Source: JAWXTS01 sp044433305 (GTDB taxonomy: Bacteria; Bacteroidota; Bacteroidia; Bacteroidales; Rikenellaceae). Taken from it: a DNA stretch of 7,902 nucleotides. Of the stretch, positions 1-6,439 are shown piece by piece. The stretch lies in contig JAWXTS010000076.1 of NCBI GenBank assembly GCA_044433305.1, positions 1 through 7,902 of the forward strand, given 5' to 3'. Each line of letters begins with the position of its first letter. Positions within the stretch are counted from its first letter, which is position 1. Under the pieces are notes generated by a model. The model was given only the letters and a program-made list of their open reading frames with translations, was not told the DNA's origin and made no database searches. The position numbers and the translations under genes were made by a program.

Positions 1-378
1 GCGCCAGCTGTATTTAGAGTATACTTTACCTACTACGGGTGCGTGGTATTCACCTAAATCTTTTATTAAGTTGAGTTCTATAATCTCTGGTAAATCAGCT
101 ACTTTGATTTCTTTGTATGCAAACATAGAAGTTGTATCCCAGTTGTCATGATATACGGCTTCGTCTTTAAGCTTGTCGGCAAGTTCGGGTCTATAATATT
201 GCCATGTGTTGTTGCTAAAGAGAATGAGTTTTGTGTCGGGGTCATCTGTTTCTACGGTGTCCACGGCAACGGCTGGCAGGTTCTCTATTGGCGGAACATA
301 ACGAGCTTGGACGCTCAAACAAGCTAGCACGCATGCTGTGGTAATGGTTGTAAGTAATACTCTTTTGCAACAGTTCAT
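1..378 (-). CDS. Exported protein, probable M23-family peptidoglycan metallopeptidase (N-terminal part, cut by window edge)
   Basis: This open frame starts with ATG at 378 and runs off the left edge after 126 codons with no stop. Residues 1-25 look like a Sec signal peptide: basic KR at 5-6, a hydrophobic stretch at 7-23, and a plausible cleavage site after the VQA at 23-25. VLAC at 17-20 is a weaker lipobox alternative. A segment reading LILFSNNTWQYY (51-62) is followed, at 111-126, by YHAPVVGKVYSKYSWR. That last piece resembles the start of an M23 (LytM-like) endopeptidase domain, where a phrase such as 'GKVxSxYGxR' precedes the first metal-binding histidine. The zinc ligands themselves lie outside the window, so the family call is inferred. 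It starts 15 nt after the DUF3109 stop and is probably the last visible gene of the yicC operon. A cell-wall hydrolase would fit with the nearby ddl. Confidence 0.6.
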   Translation of the reverse strand, partial: MNCCKRVLLTTITTACVLACLSVQARYVPPIENLPAVAVDTVETDDPDTKLILFSNNTWQYYRPELADKLKDEAVYHDNWDTTSMFAYKEIKVADLPEIIELNLIKDLGEYHAPVVGKVYSKYSWR

Positions 379-393
379 TTGTATTTAGGTTTT

Positions 394-969
394 TTATTTT
401 TGGCTATTAATATAGTTTTCGGCGTCCTCTAGTGCAGCATAAAATGACTCTCCAAACTGTCTGATTATAGGTGTTTTAAGCATCTTATACATAGGGAGTC
501 CTATCTTAGCTCCGTTCTTTAGTGCTGATGAACATACCCCCCAGCGGTGGTAGTTCAGACCCAAAGTCCCATTAGAGAATTTTGTTATTCGTATAGGATA
601 TAGATGGCACGATATAGGTTTTATGTAAGGGCTTTTGCCATTTAGGTAGGCTCGCTCCATGGCACACATGGTGACTCCATTTTCACTAAAAGCATAAGCG
701 CACTGAGCATCATTTATCAGCGGAGTGGTATAATCGCCATCCTCGTCTATGGTGTAGAAGCCCTCGTTTTCGATAACCTCTATGCCCTCGCCAGTCATAA
801 ATTCGCGGTAGTTTTTATACTCGCTTTCTATTGTTTCTAGCTCATCTTCGTTTAGCGGTGCACCTGCATTACCCTCGACACAGCATATGCCTTTGCAGGC
901 TGCTATATCGCAACAGAACTTAACTGTCAGGATTTCTGAGTTAACTATATTGCCCTCTATTTCAAACAT
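394..969 (-). CDS. DUF3109 family cysteine-rich protein
   Basis: This is a 191-residue, soluble, apparently cytoplasmic protein with no signal peptide or membrane segment. I recognise it as DUF3109, a Bacteroidota-rich family of unknown function related in style to YkgJ-type zinc/iron-chelating proteins. Nine cysteines are visible: C19 and C20, C25, C29 and C30 form a dense N-terminal cluster (CC-x4-C-x3-CC), followed by C90, C102, C121 and C146. The phrase ISCHLYPIRI at 119-128 matches the 'SC-x-LYPF' type motif of YkgJ-like proteins. This arrangement suggests a bound metal or Fe-S cluster, but that is inference. The ATG at 969 lies 13 nt inside the end of ddl, so the two genes are probably translationally coupled. 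The family assignment is firm; the molecular function is unknown. Confidence 0.85.
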   Translation of the reverse strand: MFEIEGNIVNSEILTVKFCCDIAACKGICCVEGNAGAPLNEDELETIESEYKNYREFMTGEGIEVIENEGFYTIDEDGDYTTPLINDAQCAYAFSENGVTMCAMERAYLNGKSPYIKPISCHLYPIRITKFSNGTLGLNYHRWGVCSSALKNGAKIGLPMYKMLKTPIIRQFGESFYAALEDAENYINSQK

Positions 970-1940
970 ATATCCTTTATTACTTGTTCATAAACTGTAA
1001 CTAGCTCTACCCCTGCTTTTCGTGCTTGCTGAGGTATAAGGCTCTCGGCTGTCATACCTGGTATGGTGTTTATTTCTATCATGTACGGAACCTTGTTCTT
1101 GATTATGAAGTCGACACGAACAATGCCTCTGCACCCTAGCCTTTTGTATATCTGTATCGCTGATTCATACACCTTGTCTCTTATCTGGTCGCTTACGCGT
1201 GCAGGGATTATCTCTTGAGACAGACCTTCGTACTTGGCCTGATAGTCAAAGAACTCTCTTTCGCTAACTATCTCTGCAAGAGGAAATAAGGTCGTCTCAC
1301 TTGAAGTAATAACCATGCCACATCCTACCTCTGTACCCTCGATAAATTCTTCCATAAGTACAGAGTCGCTCTCTTTGAGTGCAACCTCTATGGCTGGTAG
1401 AATCTCCTCTACACTCTTAACTTTTGAAACACCAAAGCTCGAACCGCTAGCGTTTGGCTTGATGAATAGTGGCAGGCCTAGTTGCTCTGCAACAGCCTTT
1501 GGGTCAACTGTTTCTCCACGACGCACAAAAATCTCCTTTGCCAGAGCTATGCCAGCATCCTGTACCGCACGCTTACACGCCGTCTTGTCGAAGGTCAGAA
1601 CCGAAGACACAAAGTCGCAAGAAAGGTACTGCACACCCATCATATCCAAGTAGCCTTGCAGGCGTCCATCCTCACCTGGAGTGCCATATATAAGTATCAT
1701 CGCATAATCAAAGCTAACAACGCTGTCTGATGTTTTCAGTGTAAAGTCGTTCTTATCTATCTGATATTCAGTGTTATTGCTGTCTTTGTATGTCCATGAG
1801 CTACCGTTAATATCTACTATGTAGATGTTGTATTTGCTGGCGTCAAAGAGTGCTGCTGTCGATTGCGCACTGCTCAACGAAAGCTCTCTTTCGGATGAGT
1901 TGCCTCCTACCAAGAGTGCGATATTTGTCTTTTTCATCAT
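957..1940 (-). CDS. ddl: D-alanine--D-alanine ligase
   Basis: Cytoplasmic ATP-grasp enzyme that joins two D-alanines for the peptidoglycan stem peptide; 327 residues, normal for the family. The N-terminal GGNSSERELSLSSA (12-25) holds the conserved Glu (E18) that positions the first D-Ala. The ATP-grasp part shows KPNASGSSFGVSKV (161-174), EEFIEGTE (197-204), RVDF (275-278, with R275 and D276) and EINTIPGMT (289-297, with the Mg ligands E289 and N291). In the omega-loop, FFDYQAKY (230-237) keeps the tyrosine (Y237, equivalent to Tyr216 of E. coli DdlB) that marks D-Ala-D-Ala rather than VanA-like D-Ala-D-Lac ligases. The start abuts the nadD stop (TAAATGATG), and a second ATG one codon later is an equally possible start. 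The 3' end overlaps DUF3109. Confidence 0.96.
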   Translation of the reverse strand: MMKKTNIALLVGGNSSERELSLSSAQSTAALFDASKYNIYIVDINGSSWTYKDSNNTEYQIDKNDFTLKTSDSVVSFDYAMILIYGTPGEDGRLQGYLDMMGVQYLSCDFVSSVLTFDKTACKRAVQDAGIALAKEIFVRRGETVDPKAVAEQLGLPLFIKPNASGSSFGVSKVKSVEEILPAIEVALKESDSVLMEEFIEGTEVGCGMVITSSETTLFPLAEIVSEREFFDYQAKYEGLSQEIIPARVSDQIRDKVYESAIQIYKRLGCRGIVRVDFIIKNKVPYMIEINTIPGMTAESLIPQQARKAGVELVTVYEQVIKDICLK

Positions 1941-2774
1941 TTAAGGGTTGTATATGTCTGTGTATCTAAATTCTAGTATGTCCTTAACCATTATGGCTCC
2001 TTGGCGGGCTGCCTGATTCTCTGGCTCTAGCTCCAACGCAGCGTTGTAGTCGTTGAGTGCATTGCCGTGCTGTTGCTGCTTCATGTATGCCCTTGCACGA
2101 TTCATAAGTAGCTGTGTTTTATGTTGATTGTCAGTGGCTTGCTCTATCTGCATGGTTAGTTGTTCTATTGTTTGGTCGCCTTTCATAGCTTTGTAAATAT
2201 TGTTCTCTACGATGTATTCCAGTACGTTATCTGGTACCTTCTCTGCAATTTCATCTTTGCTTATGCCCTGCTCAAGCATCTTGCGCACATCCGTAGCCAT
2301 AAAATCTAATAGGTCTACACTCTCAATCATTATTATATTTTGGGCATAAGTGCTCGCTAAAGCATCAAATTCAGCGCGCGGATAAACGTAAATCTGTGTT
2401 GTTGCAACTAGCTTCTGGTGGTCTTTCCACTTGTCTAAATCCACGGCGTTATCGCTACCCATAAGCAGTGCAAATTCATGATTTGGGTGCTGCTCCCTCA
2501 GTAGGCTTATTGTGTCTATGGTGCGTGATGGGCGCGGCATAGTAAATTCTATATCGCACGTTTTCAGTCTGTTGCTATCTTTTATAGCTAGCTCACACAT
2601 ACTGAGTCTGTGCTGCTCTGGAGCTAGTTCGCTACTCTGCTTAAAAGGGTTCTGAGGCGACACAACAAACCACAACTCATCGGCAACAGCCGCATCAAGG
2701 GCTTTCTCTGCGATTTTCAGATGCCCATAATGTACAGGGTTGAACGAGCCAAAGTATAGCAGAACCTTAGTCAT
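1941..2774 (-). CDS. nadD: Nicotinate-nucleotide adenylyltransferase with C-terminal TPR-like extension
   Basis: The first ~195 residues form a complete NadD, which transfers AMP from ATP to nicotinate mononucleotide to make deamido-NAD in NAD biosynthesis. Visible motifs are GSFNPVHYGHL (9-19, the nucleotidyltransferase GxFxPxHxGH signature), MGSDN (105-109) and, near the C-terminal end, FMATDVR (158-164). In the last, the usual ISSTxIR has lost both serines but keeps T161 and R164. NadD proteins normally end near NNIYK (191-195). Here the frame continues for 82 residues with a hydrophilic helical region: LLMNRARAYMKQQQHGNALNDYNAALELEP (222-251, split here only by position) matches a TPR unit, and the protein ends DILEFRYTDIYNP, a tail I associate with Bacteroidota TPR proteins. 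It overlaps the gmk stop by 1 nt (TAATG) and directly abuts ddl. The NadD call is firm; the role of the extension is unknown. Confidence 0.93.
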   Translation of the reverse strand: MTKVLLYFGSFNPVHYGHLKIAEKALDAAVADELWFVVSPQNPFKQSSELAPEQHRLSMCELAIKDSNRLKTCDIEFTMPRPSRTIDTISLLREQHPNHEFALLMGSDNAVDLDKWKDHQKLVATTQIYVYPRAEFDALASTYAQNIIMIESVDLLDFMATDVRKMLEQGISKDEIAEKVPDNVLEYIVENNIYKAMKGDQTIEQLTMQIEQATDNQHKTQLLMNRARAYMKQQQHGNALNDYNAALELEPENQAARQGAIMVKDILEFRYTDIYNP

Positions 2775-3346
2775 TAGGCAAGAAAGTCGGCTACGATTTT
2801 GTGAGCCTCTTTTAGTGCAACCTCAAGATTGTCATTGACTATTATGGTGTCAAAATTCTCAGCATCGGCAATTTCTATCTCTGCCTTGGCCACGCGTTTT
2901 GCTATGTTCTCTTGTGAGTCGGTGCCTCTGTTTTTGAGGCGAGATTCAAGCTCAGAGATAGATGGAGGCATGATGAATAGTGAAAGAGCCTGCGCACCGA
3001 ATTTCTCTTTTAGTCTTATGCCTCCCTTGACGTCGACATCAAATACGATTGTTTTACCATCAGCCCAAAGTCTCTCAACCTCAGATAGTAAGGTGCCATA
3101 ATAGACCCCTTTATATACCTCCTCTGACTCGACAAACGCGCCATCCGAGATGCGTTTCTCGAACTCCTCTGTTGAAATAAAGAAGTAGTCTTTGCCGTTT
3201 ACCTCTTTGCCTCTAGGTGCGCGCGAGGTGGCAGATACAGAAAACTGTAATGTCTCAAACTGCTTTAGCAGGTATTGGACTATCGTTGTTTTGCCCGAAC
3301 CAGACGGGGCTGAGAATATTATTACTTTATTGTCTTTAGAGGGCAT
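2774..3346 (-). CDS. gmk: Guanylate kinase
   Basis: Cytoplasmic enzyme that converts GMP and ATP to GDP and ADP, essential for GTP and dGTP supply. At 190 residues it has the usual bacterial length. The P-loop APSGSGKT is at 13-20. The GMP-binding segment is SVSATSRAPRGKEVNGKDYFF (36-56), with the conserved SxTSRxPRxxExxGxDYxF pattern slightly varied. FVESEEVYKGVYYGT (71-85) and DVDVKGG (103-109) are standard GMP-binding and Mg-binding region motifs, and NRGTDSQENIAKR (139-151) is the lid. It begins 1 nt after the yicC stop and its stop codon overlaps the nadD start, so it sits within a co-translated unit. Nothing unusual is seen. Confidence 0.97.
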   Translation of the reverse strand: MPSKDNKVIIFSAPSGSGKTTIVQYLLKQFETLQFSVSATSRAPRGKEVNGKDYFFISTEEFEKRISDGAFVESEEVYKGVYYGTLLSEVERLWADGKTIVFDVDVKGGIRLKEKFGAQALSLFIMPPSISELESRLKNRGTDSQENIAKRVAKAEIEIADAENFDTIIVNDNLEVALKEAHKIVADFLA

Positions 3347-3347
3347 G

Positions 3348-4238
3348 TTATAGTATGTTTAGTAGCTGTTCTTTGATTTTTTCTAGTTCGTCCTTCATCT
3401 TAACCACAAGCTTCTGTATATCGGCGTTGTTGGCTTTAGAACCCATGGTGTTAATCTCGCGACCCATCTCCTGAGAGATAAAACCTAGCTTGCGCCCTAC
3501 TCCTTCTTCCTCGGCCGATACTTGTCTAAAGTAGTTGCAGTGGTTGGTTAGGCGAGTTTTCTCCTCTGTGATATCTAGCTTCTCGATGTAGAATATCATC
3601 TCCTGCTCAAGTCTGTTTGAGTCGATAGGCACTTTTAGTGATTCTAGGCCATCAAGGATGCGTTTTTTGACAACCTCGGTGCGTAACTTCTCGAATGGAG
3701 TTACCTCATTCATATATGCTTCAATCTTGTCTACGCGAGCAAGCAAGTCATCTATTAGTATCTTGCCTTCCTGTACCCTAAACTCGTTTATATGGACCAG
3801 AGCTGCATCGGCAGCCTCTGTTAGGGCTTGCAACTCCTCTTTTGAAACCTCTGTAACTTCGCTCTTTACAACCTCAGGCATGCGCAAGATAGAGCTGACA
3901 ATAGCAGATTCGACTTGGTCAGAAAAAGTTTTGTCTGGATTTAGCTCCTGAATCATTGATTTGAACTCGTTGTAATAGCTGGCGAATACCTCTTTATTAA
4001 TAGAGGCATTTGTTTGCGCTGTTTCTGATGCTGCAAAACTTATGGCCACGTCAATCTTGCCACGTTGTAGCGACTTGGTTATTTTGTTTCGTATGTCGTA
4101 TTCTGCTTGACGATATATTGAAGGTATGCGAACCGAAACATCTGCTTGTTTGCTGTTGAGAGTCCTTATCTCGACAGTAATTTTCTTGCTAGAACTATTG
4201 GCCTCACCTTTGCCATAGCCAGTCATTGATTTCACCAT
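3348..4238 (-). CDS. yicC: YicC family endoribonuclease
   Basis: 296 residues, full length for the family. The N-terminus MVKSMTGYGKGE (1-12) is the YicC hallmark. The C-terminal part carries DITEEKTRL (222-230), GRKLGFISQEMGREINTMGSK (248-268), and EKIKEQLLNIL (286-296), all conserved in the YicC C-terminal domain. E. coli YicC has been described as an RNA endonuclease acting in RNA decay; whether this homologue does the same is inferred. The middle region (about 70-190) is helical and variable, as usual. The ATG at 4238 gives the expected MxxSMTGxG beginning; the ATG four codons later is less likely. This is the first gene of the minus-strand operon, with a good promoter 25-60 bp upstream. 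The order yicC-gmk-nadD is common in Bacteroidota. Confidence 0.94.
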   Translation of the reverse strand: MVKSMTGYGKGEANSSSKKITVEIRTLNSKQADVSVRIPSIYRQAEYDIRNKITKSLQRGKIDVAISFAASETAQTNASINKEVFASYYNEFKSMIQELNPDKTFSDQVESAIVSSILRMPEVVKSEVTEVSKEELQALTEAADAALVHINEFRVQEGKILIDDLLARVDKIEAYMNEVTPFEKLRTEVVKKRILDGLESLKVPIDSNRLEQEMIFYIEKLDITEEKTRLTNHCNYFRQVSAEEEGVGRKLGFISQEMGREINTMGSKANNADIQKLVVKMKDELEKIKEQLLNIL

Positions 4239-4263
4239 TGCTATTAAATATTTATTATAACTG

Positions 4264-4294
4264 CAAAATTACGTTAAATTTAATGAACTTCAAA
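4264..4294 (-). promoter_or_regulatory. Sigma-ABfr-type promoter for the yicC-gmk-nadD-ddl operon
   Basis: Read on the minus strand, TTTG (complement of 4291-4294) is followed after exactly 19 nt by TAATTTTG (complement of 4264-4271). This is a full match to the Bacteroidota housekeeping consensus TTTG-N19-21-TAnnTTTG. Transcription would begin a few bases downstream, near 4257-4259, leaving a leader of about 20 nt before the yicC ATG at 4238. No other match to the full pattern is seen on this strand in the intergenic region. Confidence 0.8.
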
Positions 4295-4299
4295 AATAA

Positions 4300-4333
4300 T
4301 TTATGCACAGAATGTTTGAAATCTATGCATAAA
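4300..4333. promoter_or_regulatory. Inverted repeat between divergent promoters, candidate operator
   Basis: TTTATGCA at 4300-4307 and TGCATAAA at 4326-4333 are perfect 8-bp inverted repeats separated by 18 bp. The hexamer TATGCA also occurs as a direct repeat at 4302 and 4324, a spacing of 22 bp (about two helical turns), and the right copy is itself a palindrome, TATGCATA (4324-4331). The repeats lie just upstream of both -33 elements, so a bound regulator could affect either arm. In AT-rich DNA such a repeat can occur by chance, so this is a candidate only. Confidence 0.35.
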
Positions 4334-4346
4334 AGTTACTAAAATG

Positions 4347-4378
4347 TTTCGTAGTTCAAAGAATTTTGAATAGATTTG
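4347..4378 (+). promoter_or_regulatory. Sigma-ABfr-type promoter for serC-serA-DUF1015
   Basis: TAGATTTG at 4371-4378 is an exact match to the Bacteroidota -7 element TAnnTTTG. Twenty nucleotides upstream, TTTC at 4347-4350 matches the -33 TTTG at three of four positions. The predicted start of transcription is near 4383-4386, giving a leader of about 40-45 nt before the serC ATG at 4428. The leader is AT-rich and has no strong Shine-Dalgarno sequence, which is normal for this phylum. Confidence 0.75.
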
Positions 4379-4427
4379 CGGGATAAATAAATTGATAATT
4401 TTAAAACATTACTAAACTACCAATAAT

Positions 4428-5501
4428 ATGAAGAAGCATAATTTTAATGCCGGCCCATCTATCCTACCTAGGGTAGCTATCGAAAACGCTGCACAAGCAA
4501 TCCTTGATTTTAATGGCATCGGCTTGTCTCTACTAGAGATTTCTCACCGCACAAAAGACTTTGAAGCTGTAAACGATGAGGCAGAGTCGTTGATGCGTGA
4601 ACTGCTAAATGTTCCTGAGGGATATAAAATTCTTTTCTTGGCAGGTGGTGCAAGTACTCAGTTTCTTCACGTACCATATAACTTCCTAGAGAAAAAAGCT
4701 GGTTATATCAATACTGGTGTTTGGTCAAAGAAAGCAATCAAAGAAGCTAAACTTTTTGGTGAGGTAGAGGTTTTGGCTAGCTCAGAAGATAAAAACTTTA
4801 CTTATATCCCTAAAGATGTGACTATCCCTTCTGATATAGATTACCTACACATAACATCAAACAACACTATCTACGGTACAGCCTATAAGAGCGATTTGGA
4901 CTCACCGGTTCCAGTTATTGCTGATATGAGTTCTGATATCTTCAGCCGCGAGATTGATGTAACTAAATACGGTATGATTTATGGTGGTGCTCAGAAGAAT
5001 GCTGGCCCAGCAGGTGTTACTTTCGTAATCGTTAAGGAAGAGCTTCTAGGCAAAGTTTCTCGCCCACTTCCTTCTATGGTTGATTATAGAAACCATATCG
5101 CTAATGACTCAATGTTCAACACTCCTCCAGTAATCTCTGTTTATTTGCTTAAAGAGACTCTTAAATGGATTAAATCTGTTGGTGGTGTTAAGGCTCTAAA
5201 TAAAATGAATGTAGAGAAAGCTCAAATGCTATACGATGAAATCGAGCGCAACAAAATGTTCGTTGGTACAGCAGAGAAAGAGGATCGTTCAATCATGAAC
5301 ATCTGCTTTGTTATGAGTGAGGAGTACCAAGATTTGAACGCTGAGTTCTTGGCATTTGCAACAAGCAAAGGCATGGTCGGCATCAAAGGACACCGCTTGG
5401 TTGGTGGTTTCCGCGCATCATGCTACAATGCACTGCCAAAAGAAAGCGTTGCAGCACTTATCGAGTGTATGCAAGAATTTGAGAAATTGCACGTAAAATA
5501 A
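4428..5501 (+). CDS. serC: Phosphoserine aminotransferase
   Basis: PLP-dependent cytoplasmic enzyme that exchanges the amino group between glutamate and 3-phosphohydroxypyruvate to make O-phosphoserine; related enzymes also act in pyridoxal phosphate synthesis. It has 357 residues, the usual length. The N-terminal NFNAGPSILP (5-14) and EISHRTKDF (37-45, with H40 and R41) are typical. AGGASTQF (72-79) binds the cofactor phosphate, W99 stacks on the PLP ring, DMSSD (166-170) supplies the Asp that contacts the pyridine nitrogen, and GGAQKNAGPAG (186-196) contains the Schiff-base lysine K190. FNTPP (230-234) and GHRLVGGFRAS (321-331, with H322, R323 and R329) complete the substrate site. First gene of the plus-strand operon; 14 nt separate it from serA. 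Confidence 0.97.
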   Translation: MKKHNFNAGPSILPRVAIENAAQAILDFNGIGLSLLEISHRTKDFEAVNDEAESLMRELLNVPEGYKILFLAGGASTQFLHVPYNFLEKKAGYINTGVWSKKAIKEAKLFGEVEVLASSEDKNFTYIPKDVTIPSDIDYLHITSNNTIYGTAYKSDLDSPVPVIADMSSDIFSREIDVTKYGMIYGGAQKNAGPAGVTFVIVKEELLGKVSRPLPSMVDYRNHIANDSMFNTPPVISVYLLKETLKWIKSVGGVKALNKMNVEKAQMLYDEIERNKMFVGTAEKEDRSIMNICFVMSEEYQDLNAEFLAFATSKGMVGIKGHRLVGGFRASCYNALPKESVAALIECMQEFEKLHVK

Positions 5502-5515
5502 TTAATTCAAAGACT

Positions 5516-6436
5516 ATGAAAGTATTAGTAGCAACAGAAAAGCCATTTGCAAAAGCAGCAACTGACGGTATAGCAGATATAGTTAAGGGTGCAGGCATGG
5601 AGCTTGTATTGCTTGAGAAATATGCAACTAAAGATGAGCTATATGCAGCCGTGGCTGACGCAGACGCCCTTATCATTCGCAGCGATAAGGTTACCACAGA
5701 GGTTGTCGAGGCAGCTAAGAGCCTTAAAATTGTTGTTCGTGCAGGTGCAGGTTATGACAATGTAGACCTTGGAGCATGTACAGCAAAAGACATAGTGGTT
5801 ATGAATACCCCAGGTCAGAACTCAAACGCTGTTGCCGAACTAGCAATAGGCATGATGATTTTCATGTCTCGTACACAGTTCAACCCAGGTACAGGTTCTG
5901 AAATCTCTGGCAAGACCGTAGGTATTCACGCTTATGGTAATGTAGGTCGCCTTGTAGGTCGCTATTGCAAAGCTATGGGCATGGATGTTGTCGCTTTCGA
6001 CCCTTATGCAGATCCAAAAGTTATGGAAGCAGATGGCGTTAAAGCTGTTGATTCTGTTGAAGAACTATATGCTAGCAGCAACTTCATATCACTACATATC
6101 CCTGCTACTGAGCAAACTAAGAAGTCTATCAACTACAAGTTGATTACTTCTATGCCTAAGGGTGCTACCTTGGTTAATACAGCTCGTAAAGAGGTTATTA
6201 ATGAAGAGGAGCTTGTTAAGGCACTTGACGAAAGAAGCGACCTTAAATATGCTACTGATATTGCAGCTGATATGCAGACCGTACTTAATACTAAGTTTGG
6301 AATGAGAGTATTTGCTACAACCAAGAAGATGGGTGCAGAGACTGCCGAGGCCAATATCAATGCAGGTCTAGCAGCAGCAAACCAGATTGTAGACTTCTTG
6401 CAAAATGGCAATCGCAAATTCCAAGTTAATAAATAG
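5516..6436 (+). CDS. serA: D-3-phosphoglycerate dehydrogenase, short type without ACT domain
   Basis: NAD-dependent enzyme that oxidises 3-phosphoglycerate to 3-phosphohydroxypyruvate, the substrate of the neighbouring SerC. At 306 residues it consists only of the substrate- and nucleotide-binding domains; the C-terminal ACT domain that senses serine in E. coli SerA is absent. RAGAGYDNVDL (75-85) and NTPGQNSNAVAELAIG (97-112) are the substrate-domain signatures. The Rossmann turn GIHAYGNVGR (136-145) has Ala139 where the first Gly of GxGxxG is usual. NTARKEVINEEEL (221-233) carries the catalytic Arg224. The usual catalytic histidine (TPH) is missing: the corresponding stretch reads TTKKMGA (268-274). 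I recall the same Lys form in other Bacteroidota homologues, so it is probably a lineage trait and not damage. Three nucleotides separate it from the DUF1015 gene. Confidence 0.93.
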   Translation: MKVLVATEKPFAKAATDGIADIVKGAGMELVLLEKYATKDELYAAVADADALIIRSDKVTTEVVEAAKSLKIVVRAGAGYDNVDLGACTAKDIVVMNTPGQNSNAVAELAIGMMIFMSRTQFNPGTGSEISGKTVGIHAYGNVGRLVGRYCKAMGMDVVAFDPYADPKVMEADGVKAVDSVEELYASSNFISLHIPATEQTKKSINYKLITSMPKGATLVNTARKEVINEEELVKALDERSDLKYATDIAADMQTVLNTKFGMRVFATTKKMGAETAEANINAGLAAANQIVDFLQNGNRKFQVNK

Positions 6437-6439
6437 GTT

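Noticed and set aside
1315..1730. Three overlapping plus-strand open frames of 74-112 codons
   Set aside because: They lie wholly antisense to the well-conserved ddl gene, have no recognisable motifs and overlap each other in different frames, as expected of shadows of a real gene.
957..1940. Possibility that the ligase is a VanA-like D-Ala-D-Lac resistance enzyme
   Set aside because: The omega-loop keeps Tyr237 in the YQAKY context typical of D-Ala-D-Ala ligases, and no vanH or vanX neighbour is present.
2829..3951. Plus-strand open frames opposite gmk and yicC
   Set aside because: Low-complexity Ser-rich translations with no family resemblance, antisense to conserved genes.
4239..4427. 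A riboswitch or small RNA gene in the divergent region
   Set aside because: The predicted leaders are only about 20 and 45 nt long, too short for known amino-acid riboswitches, and no stable stem other than the widely spaced inverted repeat is seen.
5458..5697. Minus-strand open frame opposite the serC-serA junction
   Set aside because: Antisense to two firmly identified genes, with no motif and no promoter.
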